From positions 28,501 through 92,500 of the forward strand of contig JADHZB010001958.1 of assembly GCA_015657535.1 (NCBI GenBank): 64,000 bases of DNA, written 5' to 3'. The translations under genes and the position numbers were made by a program. This DNA comes from Nephromyces sp. MM_2019. Lineage: Eukaryota; Apicomplexa; Aconoidasida; Nephromycida. Every line of letters starts with the position of its first letter. Within the stretch, counting starts at the first letter, position 1. This document shows, piece after piece, positions 11,638 through 26,700 of this stretch. The notes under the pieces were generated by a model that saw only the letters and a list, made by a program, of their open reading frames with translations, was not told the DNA's origin and did no database searches.

Positions 11638-14316
11638 ATGGCATCGCTTACCCTCCCTAATGGAGAATCTATCTCTCTTAACATTATGCATCCTAACATG
11701 GGAAGCGATGTCATTATTGATATCAGGTAATAAAAAATCCTTAGGTGGTCTATTTTTATTTCATATTGCAACTTTTATATTTTGACTCCAAGGGAACTCA
11801 AATCAAGGGCAAATGTGATTACTTTTGACCCAGGTTATATGATCATTTATCTTATAACTCGCCAACACTAATTTCCAGAAATTTCTCAATTTTAGGCCTC
11901 AGCTCCACAGCCATATGTAATTCTAGTATAACCTACATTGATGGAGATGAAGGCCTCTGCATGTACCGAGGGTAAAAAAAATTAAATACAATGCTTTTAT
12001 CTCTCTTAGACATTTTAATCTTTTTTGACATTTCAGTTATCCCATTCACGAACTGGCAGATAAAATTGACTACATGGACATTTGCTACCTTGTATTATTT
12101 GGGCAATTACCAAATAAGAATGAGTCAGATACATTCACAAAGAAAGTAATTGGAACATAAACTTGTAATTTTTACATCGTATATAATAAAATGATCCTTT
12201 TTTCAGATTAGAAGTGAGATGAACATACCAGAAACTATCAAAGGTTTATTTCATGGTTTTAAAAGCGATTCGCACCCTATGGCTATGCTGGTAGTTTTTA
12301 ACTTGTACCCATAAATTTATTTTTCAGAACAATGCTTAAAAAATAATTTTTTGTATTTCATGCAGAGCTCGATTATATCATCACTTTCTGGCTTTTATCT
12401 GAACCCAATGGAGATAGAAGTAAACTCACAAGAAGAGGTAATTAAAATAATACTTTACTTTATCATCATTAAATCTAATTTTCAATTATTAAACTTTATT
12501 CACAGAAAGAAAATGCATGTATCAGAGTTGTCGGGAAAATGGTAATTATATTTTATCATGCACAGCATTATTTCGAAGTTTATTATAACTATTACTTAAT
12601 GATAGGTTACTATTGCTGCCATGGTTTACAAATTCTCAATAGGGGAACCATTTGTATATCCACAGGAGAATTACACTTATGCCGAAAACTTACTTTACAT
12701 GATGTTTTCTCATCCATCTAAACCTTACAAAGTGAACCCCTTACATGCCAAAGTCATAAACATCTTCTTAAACCTTCATGCTGATCACGAACAAGCAGCT
12801 TCAACTTGTACTATACGATCCACTGGGTAATAAATAAGGGTTCTTTTACTTTGAAAGCTATACCATCTTTATCCATTACTTATTAATCAGGTCTAGCGGA
12901 GCTCCACCCTATTCGTGCCTTGCAGCCGCTATTTCATCACTTTGGGGGTAACATAAAATCAATTAAAATATAAATTATAGATTATAAAACCATAATATTT
13001 CATTCACAATATGATTATCTTTCACAGTCGTGCTCATGGCGGTGCAAATGAAGCTGTTCTAAGAATGCTCAGTGAAATTAATTCTGGTTATATTATTTAT
13101 ATTAATAGAACAAATAATTGTAATTATATCGCATTTGATCTTTTTTATAGAGAATAATATACCCAGTTTTATTGAACAAGTCAAACAAAAGAAACGTAGA
13201 TTAATGGGATTTGGTCACAGGTATATATGAAATTAACTTTTTGAACGTATGAGCTGATATACTTCAATTGAATTCAGAGTATATAAAAATTTTGATCCAA
13301 GATGCAAGCTTATGAGAGAATTATGTGTTAAGTAAGCTAAACTTTCCAGCATATCGACTGAACCCGAGACACTTTTTATCATCATTTTAGACTTTTTAAT
13401 GAATCTGGAAATCCGGACCCACTTTTTGAATTAGCTATGTCCCTAGAAAAGGTATATAGCTTAAAAATTTGGATTTATTATCATAAATTACAATGTGTAG
13501 TATATTGTTCAAAAATAAATAGGAAGCATTATCAGATAGCTACTTTACAAGCCGAAAACTTTACCCTAACATTGATTTTTACTCTGGAATATCGCTTAGG
13601 TTACCCTTTTCTAATCATTGAAAATAATTTATAAGACCTTATATACTCATCTGAATCTTTAAATAATTATTTTAGAGCCCTAGGAATACCTAACAGTATG
13701 TTCACTGTATTGTTTGCTATTGGCCGTACATGCGGATGGATGTCACATTGGAAAGAAATGGTTGACGATGTCCCCATTGTAAACTTAAACCTAAACAAAA
13801 ATGTCTTTATGAAATATATCTTTTTGTATTTAGCTCTTTTTTATACTTTTCTTTAAAAAATATACACTTAAGTCTTTTTAAAAAATTATATTATTTTAGA
13901 AAATTTCAAGGCCCCGTCAGTTATATTTGGGGTCACAAAGGAAAACGAAATTTACTGAAGGTTCATCTTGATTTCATTTAAACTGCATAGTAATAGTAAT
14001 TTATTACATGCTTACCATTCTCTTTCAAGGTGATCATTCAGAAGAAACTGATACTAATTTTAGTAAAAATTCTTATAATGGATCCATGAATGGAAAACAC
14101 TCCAATCACTCTGGATCCAACAATTCAAAGTATTTGTTTACACCACTCAATGAATTTTTATTACCTTTATTTATAACTTTTGTAGGCCTGGCCAATCCTC
14201 ACACATCTTCTTTGATTATGAGTTTGACATTTGGGGTGAAAGTTCAATGTAACAACATTAGGATCGAAACCATAGCATTGGAATCAATCAAGCCTCACAT
14301 CAATCGCAATATATGA
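11638..14316 (+). CDS. Citrate synthase, bacterial/peroxisomal GltA-like type
   Basis: Condenses acetyl-CoA and oxaloacetate to citrate. Exons run from ATG 11638 and join in phase (11638-11726, 11793-11833, 11896-11971, 12037-12145, 12207-12290, 12366-12437, 12506-12541, 12606-12826, 12891-12947, then several more). Diagnostic blocks are [64 protein letters not shown] and RPRQLYLG. The catalytic histidines and the GxxHG and GHR signatures are intact. The best match is the GltA-like class found in bacteria and plant peroxisomes. The N-terminus starts directly with the conserved domain and shows no clear mitochondrial presequence. After RPRQLYLG comes an Asn/Ser/His-rich tail. The 3' end is uncertain: either read-through to 14316, or an extra intron with donor near 14131 and stop at 14250-14252. 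Confidence 0.92.
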
Positions 14317-14758
14317 ACAATTAAAATAAAAAACATCACAAAATTTTATAATTTTATTTATCCTTCTTGCATAAGAGTAATTCAATTGTTTTTATATTAC
14401 ATAAAAAAATTAACTCCTTTTTTCAGTTTTTTGATTTTATAAGTCAGTGTAATATTTGAATGTATCATATTCGAGGCTATCTATTTAACAGCTCATTGTA
14501 TGGAAATAAAACTGAATCATAATTTCTATGAACAGATTATTAAGTACAATTTACATCTGGAATAATTTTATCAACTTCATCTTGTATTTTTTAATAAAAT
14601 TAATTATAATTTCTATTCTTAATTTATAATTAAGCTTTTGATGACCTTTTACTTCAGAACATGAATAATTTTACCATATGATATTTCCAAATAAACTACA
14701 TTTCAACATATTAACTTTTATCATTCGATATATACACTTGTCATTTTTAAATATTTGT
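14317..14758. other. Intergenic between convergent 3' ends
   Basis: Very AT-rich sequence between citrate synthase and the dynein 3' end. It should hold both poly(A) regions. Nothing else is seen. Confidence 0.6.
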
Positions 14759-17700
14759 TTAGTCATTATTTACTAATAAAGCTGCCCCCTGGAGTATCCA
14801 AAAAGACTCATGCTTTGTAGATGGTAGGTTCAATTTGCATATCAAACTCTTTCGATTAGTTGTGCCACGATCACGATTTAGGTACACCGGAATTTCGATA
14901 TGATTATCTTGTTTTATACCTGTTTTTGTGGGTACTATTTTAATACTTGGCATTTTGGTTATTAGTTTGCCACTAGAGTCTTGAGTGAGTTGATTTTTCT
15001 CAGTATCCCAATCAGCACCCTGATTTATTCAATCATGAACAACTCAATCACTTGATGCTACAATAATAATAGATATAAATTATATTTAAATTTACTAACA
15101 CTTACTTCTAGATATAATCCTGTAACATAAATTCCATAATCATCATCAACCGGCCTTTTCTCAGTTAATGTGTAATCTTCAGACTCTATAAATGTTTGAA
15201 ATGAAGCATAATCCAAACTCCAACCTTTCTCAAAACAGGCTTGTTGTATTACTGCCCGAATCAAATTCTCTGGATTGAATAGTCCTGCTATCCAAAACAC
15301 CCTTTGTTTCTTCTAAAATATAATCAAGGTTAAAACTTTATCACAAGTCAAATTGTATTAATATCAGTGTAAATACATACATTTTTCAACCATGATAAAT
15401 AATTTTTAGACCGTAATTCATATTCTTCGATCCAATTTGTTAATGTTTTATTACTTTGCACTGTATAATTAAACCAATTTTCTGGAATCTGATTATTCTT
15501 GAGGGATGTCAACAAGCTAGAACTTTCACTATCAACTGATTCTGGAGAGGTGAATGACTTGTTTATTTTCAAAATGGTACTTTTCATTTCATTTGTTAAT
15601 TTTTTGAAATTCCACAACTCCTGTTATATTAATAATTATACGTATGATCAACTTTTGAATATATCTGTAAATACATCTATATTTTTATATAATTACTGTA
15701 TAAAGGAACGAGCTAAGAGGGTCAGTTGATAAATTTTCTTGCGAAACAAGTTTATCAAAGTCCATTATCGATGACTCTATCATATTACACATAGTCTTAA
15801 TAATTGCCCATTCTTTCGAGTGTGAATTTAAGTCTACTCTTTCTTGTGAACGTATAGCTAAGGATCCTTTCCACAACCTTATAGCGGATTCGGATAAAAA
15901 AACATTTTCAGCATTTGGATGTAAGCCAATTACTTCTGGATTAGTTACACTTGGCAAGTTCTACACACATATTATATATTATATATATTTTTATATTTAT
16001 ATCGCATTAAGCCTACACTATATTTATAAATATTCTGTCTCAAATTTACCTTTATATATATGAAATGACTATAAAGGCTTGCAACCTCAGGCAAATTAAA
16101 GCCGGGGCTTGACCGACTAAAGTAGAATTGTTTTTCCGTGTTCCATAGAAATTGGCCAATATATTCATTAGCATATGTTGATAATACTCTCTTATCAAGT
16201 TCATTTGTAACACGGCCACCATATATGACATCTCCAATAAGATATCTACCAAAATTTGATTAAAAATTGACTAATTCTCTAGAAATTCTTGATGCAAACA
16301 CACACCTTAAGCCATCCCAAGGGAGCTTGAGATTATTATTTGAGCCTTGTTGCATATATCTTTGTACAAGTGCTATACTAATAGATACATCCGATTCACT
16401 AAAATCATAATCAGTATTCCAGCCAATCTTGCCATATTTTTTCCTTTCCTATTAAAAACCATGTTAATAGTTAGATACTAATTGTATAAAAATCTAATTC
16501 CTTATATTTTTTTTATCATAAATTTTTAGAGATTATATATCTTATATTTTATAGACTTACTTGCAAAACTGAATGCATAAAACAAATTGCATATACTAAA
16601 TTTCCATAAATATCATAAGGATAATCTCGAAATTCCTTTTCCGTTCTTCTTTCATACAGCCCTACCAAATTTTGTCGTAAACCTTCCGGTGGTTTTGTGA
16701 CAACTTTAATTGAATTCTAATTATATTTTCGATAAAGGATTCTTATAGATTGGAAATATTTGATATAAATATTAAAAGATAATATTCATATATATCATAT
16801 CATTACTTCTCATAGCATATTATAGGCTCTAATTTTAAGGTAAGCATAATGCATATATGATAAACTGTTATATACATCACAATTTGCATGTTTTAAACTA
16901 ATTTATCCTCTATCTGATCACTATATTATCTAATTATGAATCTACTCTTAATATTTCTTCTGGGAATTGATCAGTTGGAAAAGTAGTGAGCCACAAACGA
17001 TAATCTTTATGTGGCTTCATTGAGTTCAAATCTTTCGGAATTTAAGAAAAATGATTTTCAATTTTTATGTATTAATTTCTTATTTTTCAGGTATTACTTT
17101 TATTTATTTTTTCCAAAGTCTTAAGCCAAGATAATATGAGATGGCAATTTTGAAGCATAACCCAATGTCCTTGATGAAAACCAGCTTCAATTAGATTCTG
17201 AGCAATCTTTCCCATTCCTTGACCAAGAGCTATAATCTTAAGTTTTGAATTACCAGGCCCAGATGATTCAGTCATCCTCTGTACATCAACATGAGGAGTT
17301 GAACCAGGTGAGAGTATAAAGATGACTGGATAATCGGTTGAAGATAACGAAAGAATTTTTTCGTAACTGATTATAGAAGAAGATTTAAAATATAATGCTA
17401 TACTACTGATTATTTTAAAAACTTGAATAGTGTTACTTAATTCCCATGGGTCTTATGAAATGATCTCCAATTTTCACAGATATGAAATTCCTGACTGCTT
17501 GTGGGACTCTATCAACCCTAAATATTCTTACAAGGTTTAATTTTTGGAAGGATTGAGAATTTTTCAATTGGATTGGTATCAACTTCTCTTCAGGTTTACT
17601 TGATTTAGCCCACTCTTTCCATGCCTTTATTTTTTTATTTAATAAATATGCAAAATTGATCATAAATGAGCCCAAATAAAATTTTAGACAAGAAGGAATT

Positions 17701-20700
17701 GATAAGCAATATTGAATTTACCTATTGATTCCAATCTACATAACTAAATGAAGTGACATGTACTCTTACTTCATTGTTTTCAATAATTTCACTCGTTAAG
17801 TTTTGATATGTAGAATCGATTGACTCTAATACACATAATTGTTTCCATGAATCGAATTCTATCCAATCCAATTCCTGAGGCTTTTCTCTATCTTTGATTT
17901 CCTTCATTGAAGCTCCTTTTAGGAAAAATTCAAGCTCTCTTTCGTCCAACATATGAGCTTTCAGTAATATCATAATGGTAAATTGAAAAGCAACTAGTAA
18001 TCTATCTTCTTCTTGTATACCTAAAAATTAAATTGAAAATTTCATTATCGAAGATTAAGAAATCAACATAGATTTATCCTTATGTATTTCACTATATTCC
18101 TAATTACCAAGGCAACAAAAATCAAAAACAACTTGTGTAATTTTCGACACAAGTTTCTTAACTTTTCCTGTGACATCCCTGTCAGGTTCTGTCAACTCTA
18201 CTGCTTTTCTAAATACCATCAAGTAAATGCCAAGAGAATAATCATAAAACTTAGATAACTTGGATAAGCCCATAATGGTGAAAAACAAAATTGCACCACG
18301 TCTAGCCACACTATGATATACTTCTCTCATCTTTGAAATATCCAAAAACAGTTTCCTTTAGTTTTATTCAGTTTCAAAAAGTACAATTTTACCTTTTCTA
18401 TCCTTATTACAGTTTGCTTACTTTCTTCAATAGACTGTGTGATCATCAATGATTCATGTTTTGCATTTTGAAGAGTTGCAATCAACTCTTCATTATCAAG
18501 GATACTTCCCTTAGAATCAGCTAACCCCTGAAGTAAGTCTTCTCCCAATACCTTTTATTTTTAATATTTGAATGAATGTGATAACATATATACATATATA
18601 TATATATACCTTAAGGGTTTGTGATCCAGTGTTAAGTTTATTTATAATCTTTAGCCTTTGTGCATGTAAATCTGGTACCTCAAGCTCAACAACAAAATTT
18701 AACAATTGGCCTTCTAGACCAGACAATGTTAGGTAAAAATTGATGGTATTTAGCTTTCCCATAATATCTGCATTTAGTTTTGGATTCTTTTGCTGGGTGA
18801 CGAAGTATAATCGAAAAGAATCATGCCATAAAACCATTTTCCCACCTATCATTTTAATTTGTCAACATACATTTATCATATTTCTAATAATTTTGGTAAT
18901 TTTATAACCATAATATATATTTTGAAATTATCATGATTTTAGTTTGGATGGATTATTTTATGCTTATTTTATTTACATAACTTTAGTAGTGGTTGTTATA
19001 TAAATATTATAGGATTAATACCGAATGTGTTCAATATTTTAAGAAAATTTTATCTTCAGTGTTATAAAGTCTTATGATAGTCAGATTAGATACTTATTAT
19101 GAGCAGTTACACATAATATAACTAATAAGACTAAATTTTACATTTATATGGAATAATTTTTTTCCAATTCATTCTTATGTAAAAAATTTTCAGTTTATCA
19201 TTATATATACTTTTTATATAATTACCTATAGATACATATTTCTCTCCTCGTATATTTATCTTTCTATGTTCTAAAAGGTTTTCTAACACTGGGTCAAACG
19301 AATTATCGAACCCTTCCAATATAATAGGCCTTCCATACTCAAGTGAAAGTTCAAGGAACCTTAAATAATCATCTCTCATATCTTTAACACTTAAACCTTT
19401 GCCATTTTCACTCTTTTTTAACCATGTTATAGCCTAAATTTTTATGTTTCATTAAACTTATTTATGCATACCTTTTATTCCAAAACCCTCATACAAACCT
19501 GTCTTTGAGGATCTATAAAGAGAGGAAAGCGCATACTACGATTTGTAATAATTGCATTTTGAATTGAAAGTTCATCTCCTGGTAAGTCATTTTCCATCCA
19601 ACTTTGTATTTCAACATCACTTGTTAGGAAATTCTCGTAATCAAATTTATCAGCTACCTCAAAACCAGCTTTTCGAATAAAATTTTGCCATTGTTTTATC
19701 TTGATGTAATCAAAAAGGAACACAATTATATAATCAAATTGATTTTAGAGAATATATATGTAATCAAATTTATTTGGTAACATCAGATAATCTCTACATC
19801 AAACATCTACGTTCAAATCTATATTGTCTGAGTATCAATTTCCGAAGTATTCATACCATTGAAATCCTAAATTCTAGATTGAATGAGCCACAGTAAACGG
19901 TAAATGCTGCAGCTAAAATCGAATTACTAATGAGATATTTTTGATTATATTTAATTTGTTCGAGTTCTTGATTCCAATAGATTTGTTTATACTCTAAACC
20001 ATCCAAAAGCTCTGTAGCTGAACCCAATTTCCTTTCCATTTGGGAAATCTCCAATTTTAAATTGTTCAATATAATTGACTGCTCTCTCTCATCTTGTTTT
20101 AATTTTTCCATCTGCTGCTTTAAGGAAATCATTTCTTCATTTAACTGCTTCAATTTTTGTTCAGAAGAAGTTTTTTTACGGCTTGTCTCTTCCACTAATC
20201 GTTTCTTAGGTTCTACAGATTTAGCTACTGTATGATATTGTACTAGCGACTTCACCCATGTTAATAAACCATCCCCTGCCTTAGATATTTTTTTCATTGC
20301 ATCTCCATGGAAGCTCTCAGGATCTTTCTTGAAATATTCTTGAACTCGTTTTATCTGTTTATCTAAAGTAAACACCTTTCACCGTATATTTGAATAAGCT
20401 ATATATATATATGTATTTATGGTGTGAAAGCAAAGCCTGTGGGACGCATACAAAAATCGGAATAAATTCCATATTCATAACATAATTTTAAACAGAAATA
20501 TGATCCCCAATTCATATCTAAATTTATTTATAACCTGTTATTTGATCTTTCTTATATTCAATTAATGATCTTAGAAAATTAACATCACTCAACATTTGCT
20601 TGGCCCCAGCCCAACTATCTGTGTCATGATCCCTACTTAAGGGCCTCAATATAGCTACACAAATACATACATACACCACAGCTTTTGGAGGAGTAGTAAA

Positions 20701-23700
20701 AGCCTTTATTTCGGCAATATCCTTTTTTTGTAAGTTTTCCAATTCTTTTGCAGCAGCTTCTAAACCTGGTAAAGCAATTTCAAGTTCCTTTTCAGCTTCA
20801 GCGTTTTCTCTTGCGATTATTTTGCTATCCTTAATGTTGAGATTTCATATGTACAATACCATTATAAATTACTGAATATAATATATTTAAAATAACTTCA
20901 CGCTAAACCAAAAATCAATTTACCAGGGAGATTTGCTGTGTAGCTAATTCAGCTTCCTCCTGACGTTTTTGAGCTATGTTACCTTTTTCTACTTGTTCTG
21001 CAATCAACGTTTCTATACGGGATGCGTTTTCAGATACTACTTGATTCTTTTCAGCCAATTCCTTTTTCTTGATCTCCAAACCTTCAGCCGTCTAAATTAT
21101 TAAGATATAGTGATTATATCAAATTATTCTATCCTTCATATACTTACATCAATTATTTTTTTCAATCCCTCTTGCAATCTACTACTCAATTGCTCATACT
21201 CTCTCTTTTTGCTCTTATATATTTGTTCAAGTGTATTTATGAAAGTAAACAAGGTTTTGAATGTTATGTGCACCTTGAAGCCTGAAATTTCTTCATATTT
21301 CCTTGCTATATTATCAAAATTATCGAGATGGATTTTTACAATTAAATCTACTAAGTGATCTTTATATCTAATAAGTTGAGAGTCTTCCAATTTGAATTTC
21401 GTTAAGAGATTCAATGATTTTACATTCCATGGATAAACCCAAAATCTTGAACAGCGTGACATAATTTTTGGATAAAATGATAGCATTTCATCCCATTCAC
21501 TTTTATTTTGTGAAATATTGATCACAAAGTGTAAGTTTTTATTAATCTAATATATAAACAAAGATAATAAGCTTATTTAGGTATAATAAGACTTTTATAA
21601 ATTGTATTTTTACTATTTCTTGAATTGATTCTACAGTTATATGACTCGTTTTGCCCATTTCATTATTATCATTCTCATCCAATGTGTCTCCTAATTGTAT
21701 AATATCTTCATCAGAAAAAACTCCAGACAGACTTCCATCTTGAAGATATGTATTGAGTATTTCCAAAAACAAGGGTTCAGTTAACTGGGATTGTGTAATA
21801 TAGAGTGTAACTGGTTCCTTAAAGGCAATTATAAAAATTTCTTTTATTTCTTCTCTGAAATTGTTAATGCTTTTTCCTACTAATGAAAATTCTATGAATT
21901 TCATCCTGAGTTCAGATATAGTGACAGCATGTTTATTTAAGAATAATCACTCTTCGATATGACAACTCACCTGCATGCTATAGATGCTAACTTCGTCAGG
22001 CTCCTTATACCTGAGCCTCTAGGGCCAATGATCAGGACATGACTTTGAGGTAGAGAAAACAGGCGCCCGAGACTTAATAAATTGTCTACCATTTGGTCGA
22101 AAAGAAGTATTTGCATGTGGTCATTGTGGATATTGTTAAACTCTATACAATCTTGAAGAATTTTCATAATCTCTTCCTTTGTTAAATATTCCTTGTAGAC
22201 CAATAGCTTTGTTTCCTACATTTCAGAATTATTCACTTGTTTGGGTTTTACTGATAGTTATCTTCTAGATCTATATATAAATACATTTGGATCAAGCCTT
22301 GAGTTAATATCTTCATCAAAACCTGCCCAATATGAATTGATATGGGGATCAATCTCAGGTAGCTGTGTCTCTCTTAATATTTTGGGAATAGCTTCGTTCA
22401 CTAAACCCTTTATGAAGTTGGGATCACTCAATGGGCAGCAAAATGTTTGGATTGCTTCATTCCTATACCATAAGCCTTGATAAGCTTTCTATACTAAAAA
22501 CTTTGAGGAAATTATTTCTATACCTCCATAATCGAACAAGCTGTGTTTTATTTGTTAAATCTCCTTTTGTAGCAATTTTGAAGCCTTGTATTAATTTTTT
22601 TATATCCCGGAAACTGAATTTATAGGTATCTTCAATATTGATTTTGCTTCGATATTCTTTAGAATAACTATATAATTTTGCGGTGGCTTGGGAAAGTTTC
22701 TTTGAAGTTTCCTATGTGATTTATAAAGGTTTCACTTATCAATTTATATTATCAGCTGCTAAATTTTTTCAATACCACCATGTTGTTCCCAACGTCTAAC
22801 ATAGCCTCCAGTAGTGATCCCACAACAAATTCAATACTTTGTGCGCTCATTGGTGGTATACGGAGTTTGTAAAATTTTGATAAAACTCTTTTATCTACTG
22901 CTGGGTCAAAATTTCCTTCTTGATTGATGCTAGCAATGAAATTTAGGTTCGTGAACTTCGCTTTTTCTATCTTCTCTCCATGTAAATAAGTGAAATTATA
23001 TTCCATGATAAATTTCAGTAACGCCAATGGTTCTTGTGTACCAAATGAATCATACTTGAAATAGAAATTTGAAGTAATTGCAAATTTAAATTGTAGAAAA
23101 GACAAATTACAAATTTTATGAAAAATGAATTTTAAAACCTCTGTACTAATTTAATTATCCCTCACTTTGACAGAATTTAGATCATCAATAATGACCAAAA
23201 ATGAACTTCCAGATGCAGCGCCATACAAATTTCCATGCTTCTTACTTGCCTTAGATAAAATTGCGTTTTGCAATGTCGCTCCAGGAGTTGGACCACAGAA
23301 TGACACATTAGCTTTACTCGCATCACCATGACCCATTTCTTTTAACACATTATCAACTATACTAGACTTTCCAACACCTGTAATAGCAAATCCATGTGTG
23401 AATAATCCAGCTTTAACCGGTTTGTATGTGTTATGAAAATTATTATGATTACTTGGCTGTGATTCAATTTTTATAACAATATCCTAATGCATATTGTGCT
23501 TAATTGAACCACTAGACTGCTAACTAATATATTTCACTCAAGTATATTACCAGATTGTCCAAATAATAGGATAGAAGCATCTTGCCGAAGAACAGATTTA
23601 ATTATCCATTTGTGCCTTTCTAACTCAGGAGTTCCTATAAAGGTTTCATTGTATATCTTAGGTTCCATAGTTTTAGAGACCTGAATTTATTCCAAGATTA

Positions 23701-26700
23701 TTCATTATGAATATAAGGAAAAAATTTTGCTTTGTATATAGTTTAACATGTTTAGCCCATGGTATCCATTCGTTGTGATTTATATCAAACCAATAATTGA
23801 ACAAATTATCTTCAGGTAAGATCTGGTTAGACAATGATCTAATATGATCATTTAACTTTGCAAAATCTTGGTCCATTAGTGAACTCCCCATCGACCATAT
23901 TGAACACATTATGAAAATATTTTCCAGAATATGTTCCGAGTAGCCAGCAGACGGTTCAGTTACAACATTGAGCATTGCACACAATTGTTTTACCTACAAA
24001 AATTTAAAATTTGAATTTTATTATTTGAATATATAAACCATTGTAAATTGACCTACACTTTCGAGTGGAGAATTAATTAGGTAACTTTCTTCAAGCATTG
24101 AGCTCTTAACCTCATTTAATTTACTCAGGAATTTAATAGAAGGTGCAAAGTACTGATTATAGTATTTGATCATAGTATCATAACTATCATTTAAATTTTT
24201 CAGGACCCAATTGTTGAAGAACGAAGTATGTACATCGTTATCATCTTGGATATAAATCATCCCACATCTTGTTACCGTTGCAGGAGAAGCATAGTTTAGT
24301 TGAGATACCTTAAGATTTGAAGCATAAGTAATATATTATTGATATCAAAAGAAATATTGTGAAAAAATAATCACCTCAAAAATGAGGCTTGAAGATGATT
24401 CCATGAATATTCTTTCTCCATTAGCTAAAGTCAAAATCTTATTATCATCCATAACAGAATTCATGTTTTCAATCCAATTGGGATCGACATCTCCATCAAA
24501 AACCAAGCACCTTCTTTCCATAGGCAATAAACTGGAGGTTTGATTCATTTCACGAAATATTTTTGTTACAATGCCATCTCTCCAATTACGTGTAACGGGG
24601 TCTATTAAAATTCGGTATTGAAAATTCGAAGACAAAACGAAATATGGCAATTTCATCTTTATTTGTTATCTCCATTATGACTATTCACATACCTAACTCC
24701 CCATACAGATTTTCAATACTCTGTGCCTTTGGGTTCACGAAATAAAGTTTCATTTCAGATGAAAAAGTATTTTTATATGCTTCAGCAAGAGTTGCAATTA
24801 TCATACTTTTCCCAGTTCCACATTCTCCAAATATCATGACTGAATGCCTTGAATTCATAATCGAATATAGTTCCATTACTTTTTTAACTTGAAGCTCATA
24901 TAATAATGTTGATTGGGCCTTTTTAAGGCCTTTGCTTTCCAGGACCTTACGTATACATTTGATAATAATAGTGATTATGTTAAAGTGTAGTTATTTTTTA
25001 CAATACCTTTTCTACTTCCAATTGCAACTGATCCTTCCCTTTATCTTCAAGCTGACTTTTGCCAAATATTTGATTCGAAAGACTTTCAAAAGAATCCTTA
25101 TCTCTTGAAGTTAATTTTGGCAGGTTTGCATCTCTTAGAGACTTTACTACAATCTTGGTCTCGTCTTCTGTGGGTGAGGCCCTTTTCATTCTACCCGCTA
25201 ATATAAGGGCCGTTTTCATGGCTCTCAGCTCGAAATCATAATGATACTAAAATCCCCAGACACAAGTTAATTTACCATGAAGATGTTTTCCTTGTTCCTA
25301 ATCAGTAACAACTTACTTGTGGTGAAAGCTGTAGCCTTGCTAGCTCATATAATTTTGTAATTTTATTAGCAAGTACTTTTCCATTTTCAAAGCCTTCTGA
25401 AGTTAGGAGGATCTCACATATCATCATAAGGTCGGGCAAGACCATTGAAACAGGCCTAAATAAAGACTTCAAGTTTTCAGGTATTGTGAATCTGCAAGAA
25501 GCACAAATTAGTAACAATTAACATTCTGGATAATTAAAATTCCTTATAATTATACCTCCCAGCATATCCTGGATTCATCGTAATGAAGATACCAATTGTG
25601 TTGTTTAAATTAATACTTTTTCCATTAAAGTTTATGACTTCTTTTTTTGCTGATAGAGCCTGTTGAATTTCTCTTATTTGAGCTGCAATAACCGAGAGAA
25701 CCTCTGTATTTATCCGATTAAACTCATCAAAACAACCCCAACTTCCTGATTTTTAAGAATAACGCATTATAACATAAAATTTTCTACTTAATTTTCTTAC
25801 CTGTTTGAATTAACCCTGAAAATATTCGCACCAGTGACTTATAGTCCATACCCTCTCCACAATTTTGCACAATGCATCTTAACCATAAGGATCTAGCTAG
25901 CTCCTTTATAGTTTCCGACTTCCCTGTTCCTGCTGGTCCCGATGGTGATCCTCCCATATGCAATGCCAATGCAGTAGTTAGCGTCAAAATACACCTTTCA
26001 GTCAAAGGCGTCATAGCAAGTCTATCTCGAAGACCTTGATATTCTACACCAAAACTAAGTTTTGAGAATATCATTTAGTTTAACTACCTGAGATTAATTA
26101 AGAGCAAAGATTCATACCTAAATCTCCCTATACATTGCATTGCATATGCACCATGTGACTCTGTATCCCAGTAAAATCTTAGTTGACTATCCCATTTGAA
26201 GTCTTCAGGATTCACTATATTATTTTTAACTAAGTTTTCCACTATATCTCTCGCATGCACTTGTAGAATAATGAGGGCGCTTAGTTTTCTACGCATTTTT
26301 TGTTCTTTATTTTCTCGTATTATTTTGGTCAATATTCGAATCTGATGTCAATATTTTAACTTAATCGTCAAAGTAAATGTATGCGATTTATATATAATGT
26401 AATCTCATTAATTCAATTAAAACCTGAGCTCTTAAATAATCTAAAACTTTTACAAGTGCCCCCCTTTGACCACTCTTGATACTTTTGAAAGCTTTTTCAA
26501 CGTGATATACCCAGAAGATCTGACTAACAAGACTTGCGATCATTCCTAGAGAATTTTGAATCCAACTATACCTAAAAGGAAGGTTATAAAGTCATATTTT
26601 TAACAATATCATATAATCCTAGATTATTAAACCTTGGTAAGCGTTCATATTGGGAGATTGACTTTTTTACTTGGACCATTATAGTTAACTCAATCCTGGC

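Noticed and set aside
11638..14316. Bacterial contamination or a recent bacterial transfer of citrate synthase
   Set aside because: The gene carries many spliceosomal introns of the local type and local base composition, so it is a resident nuclear gene. An old bacterial origin of the family remains possible.
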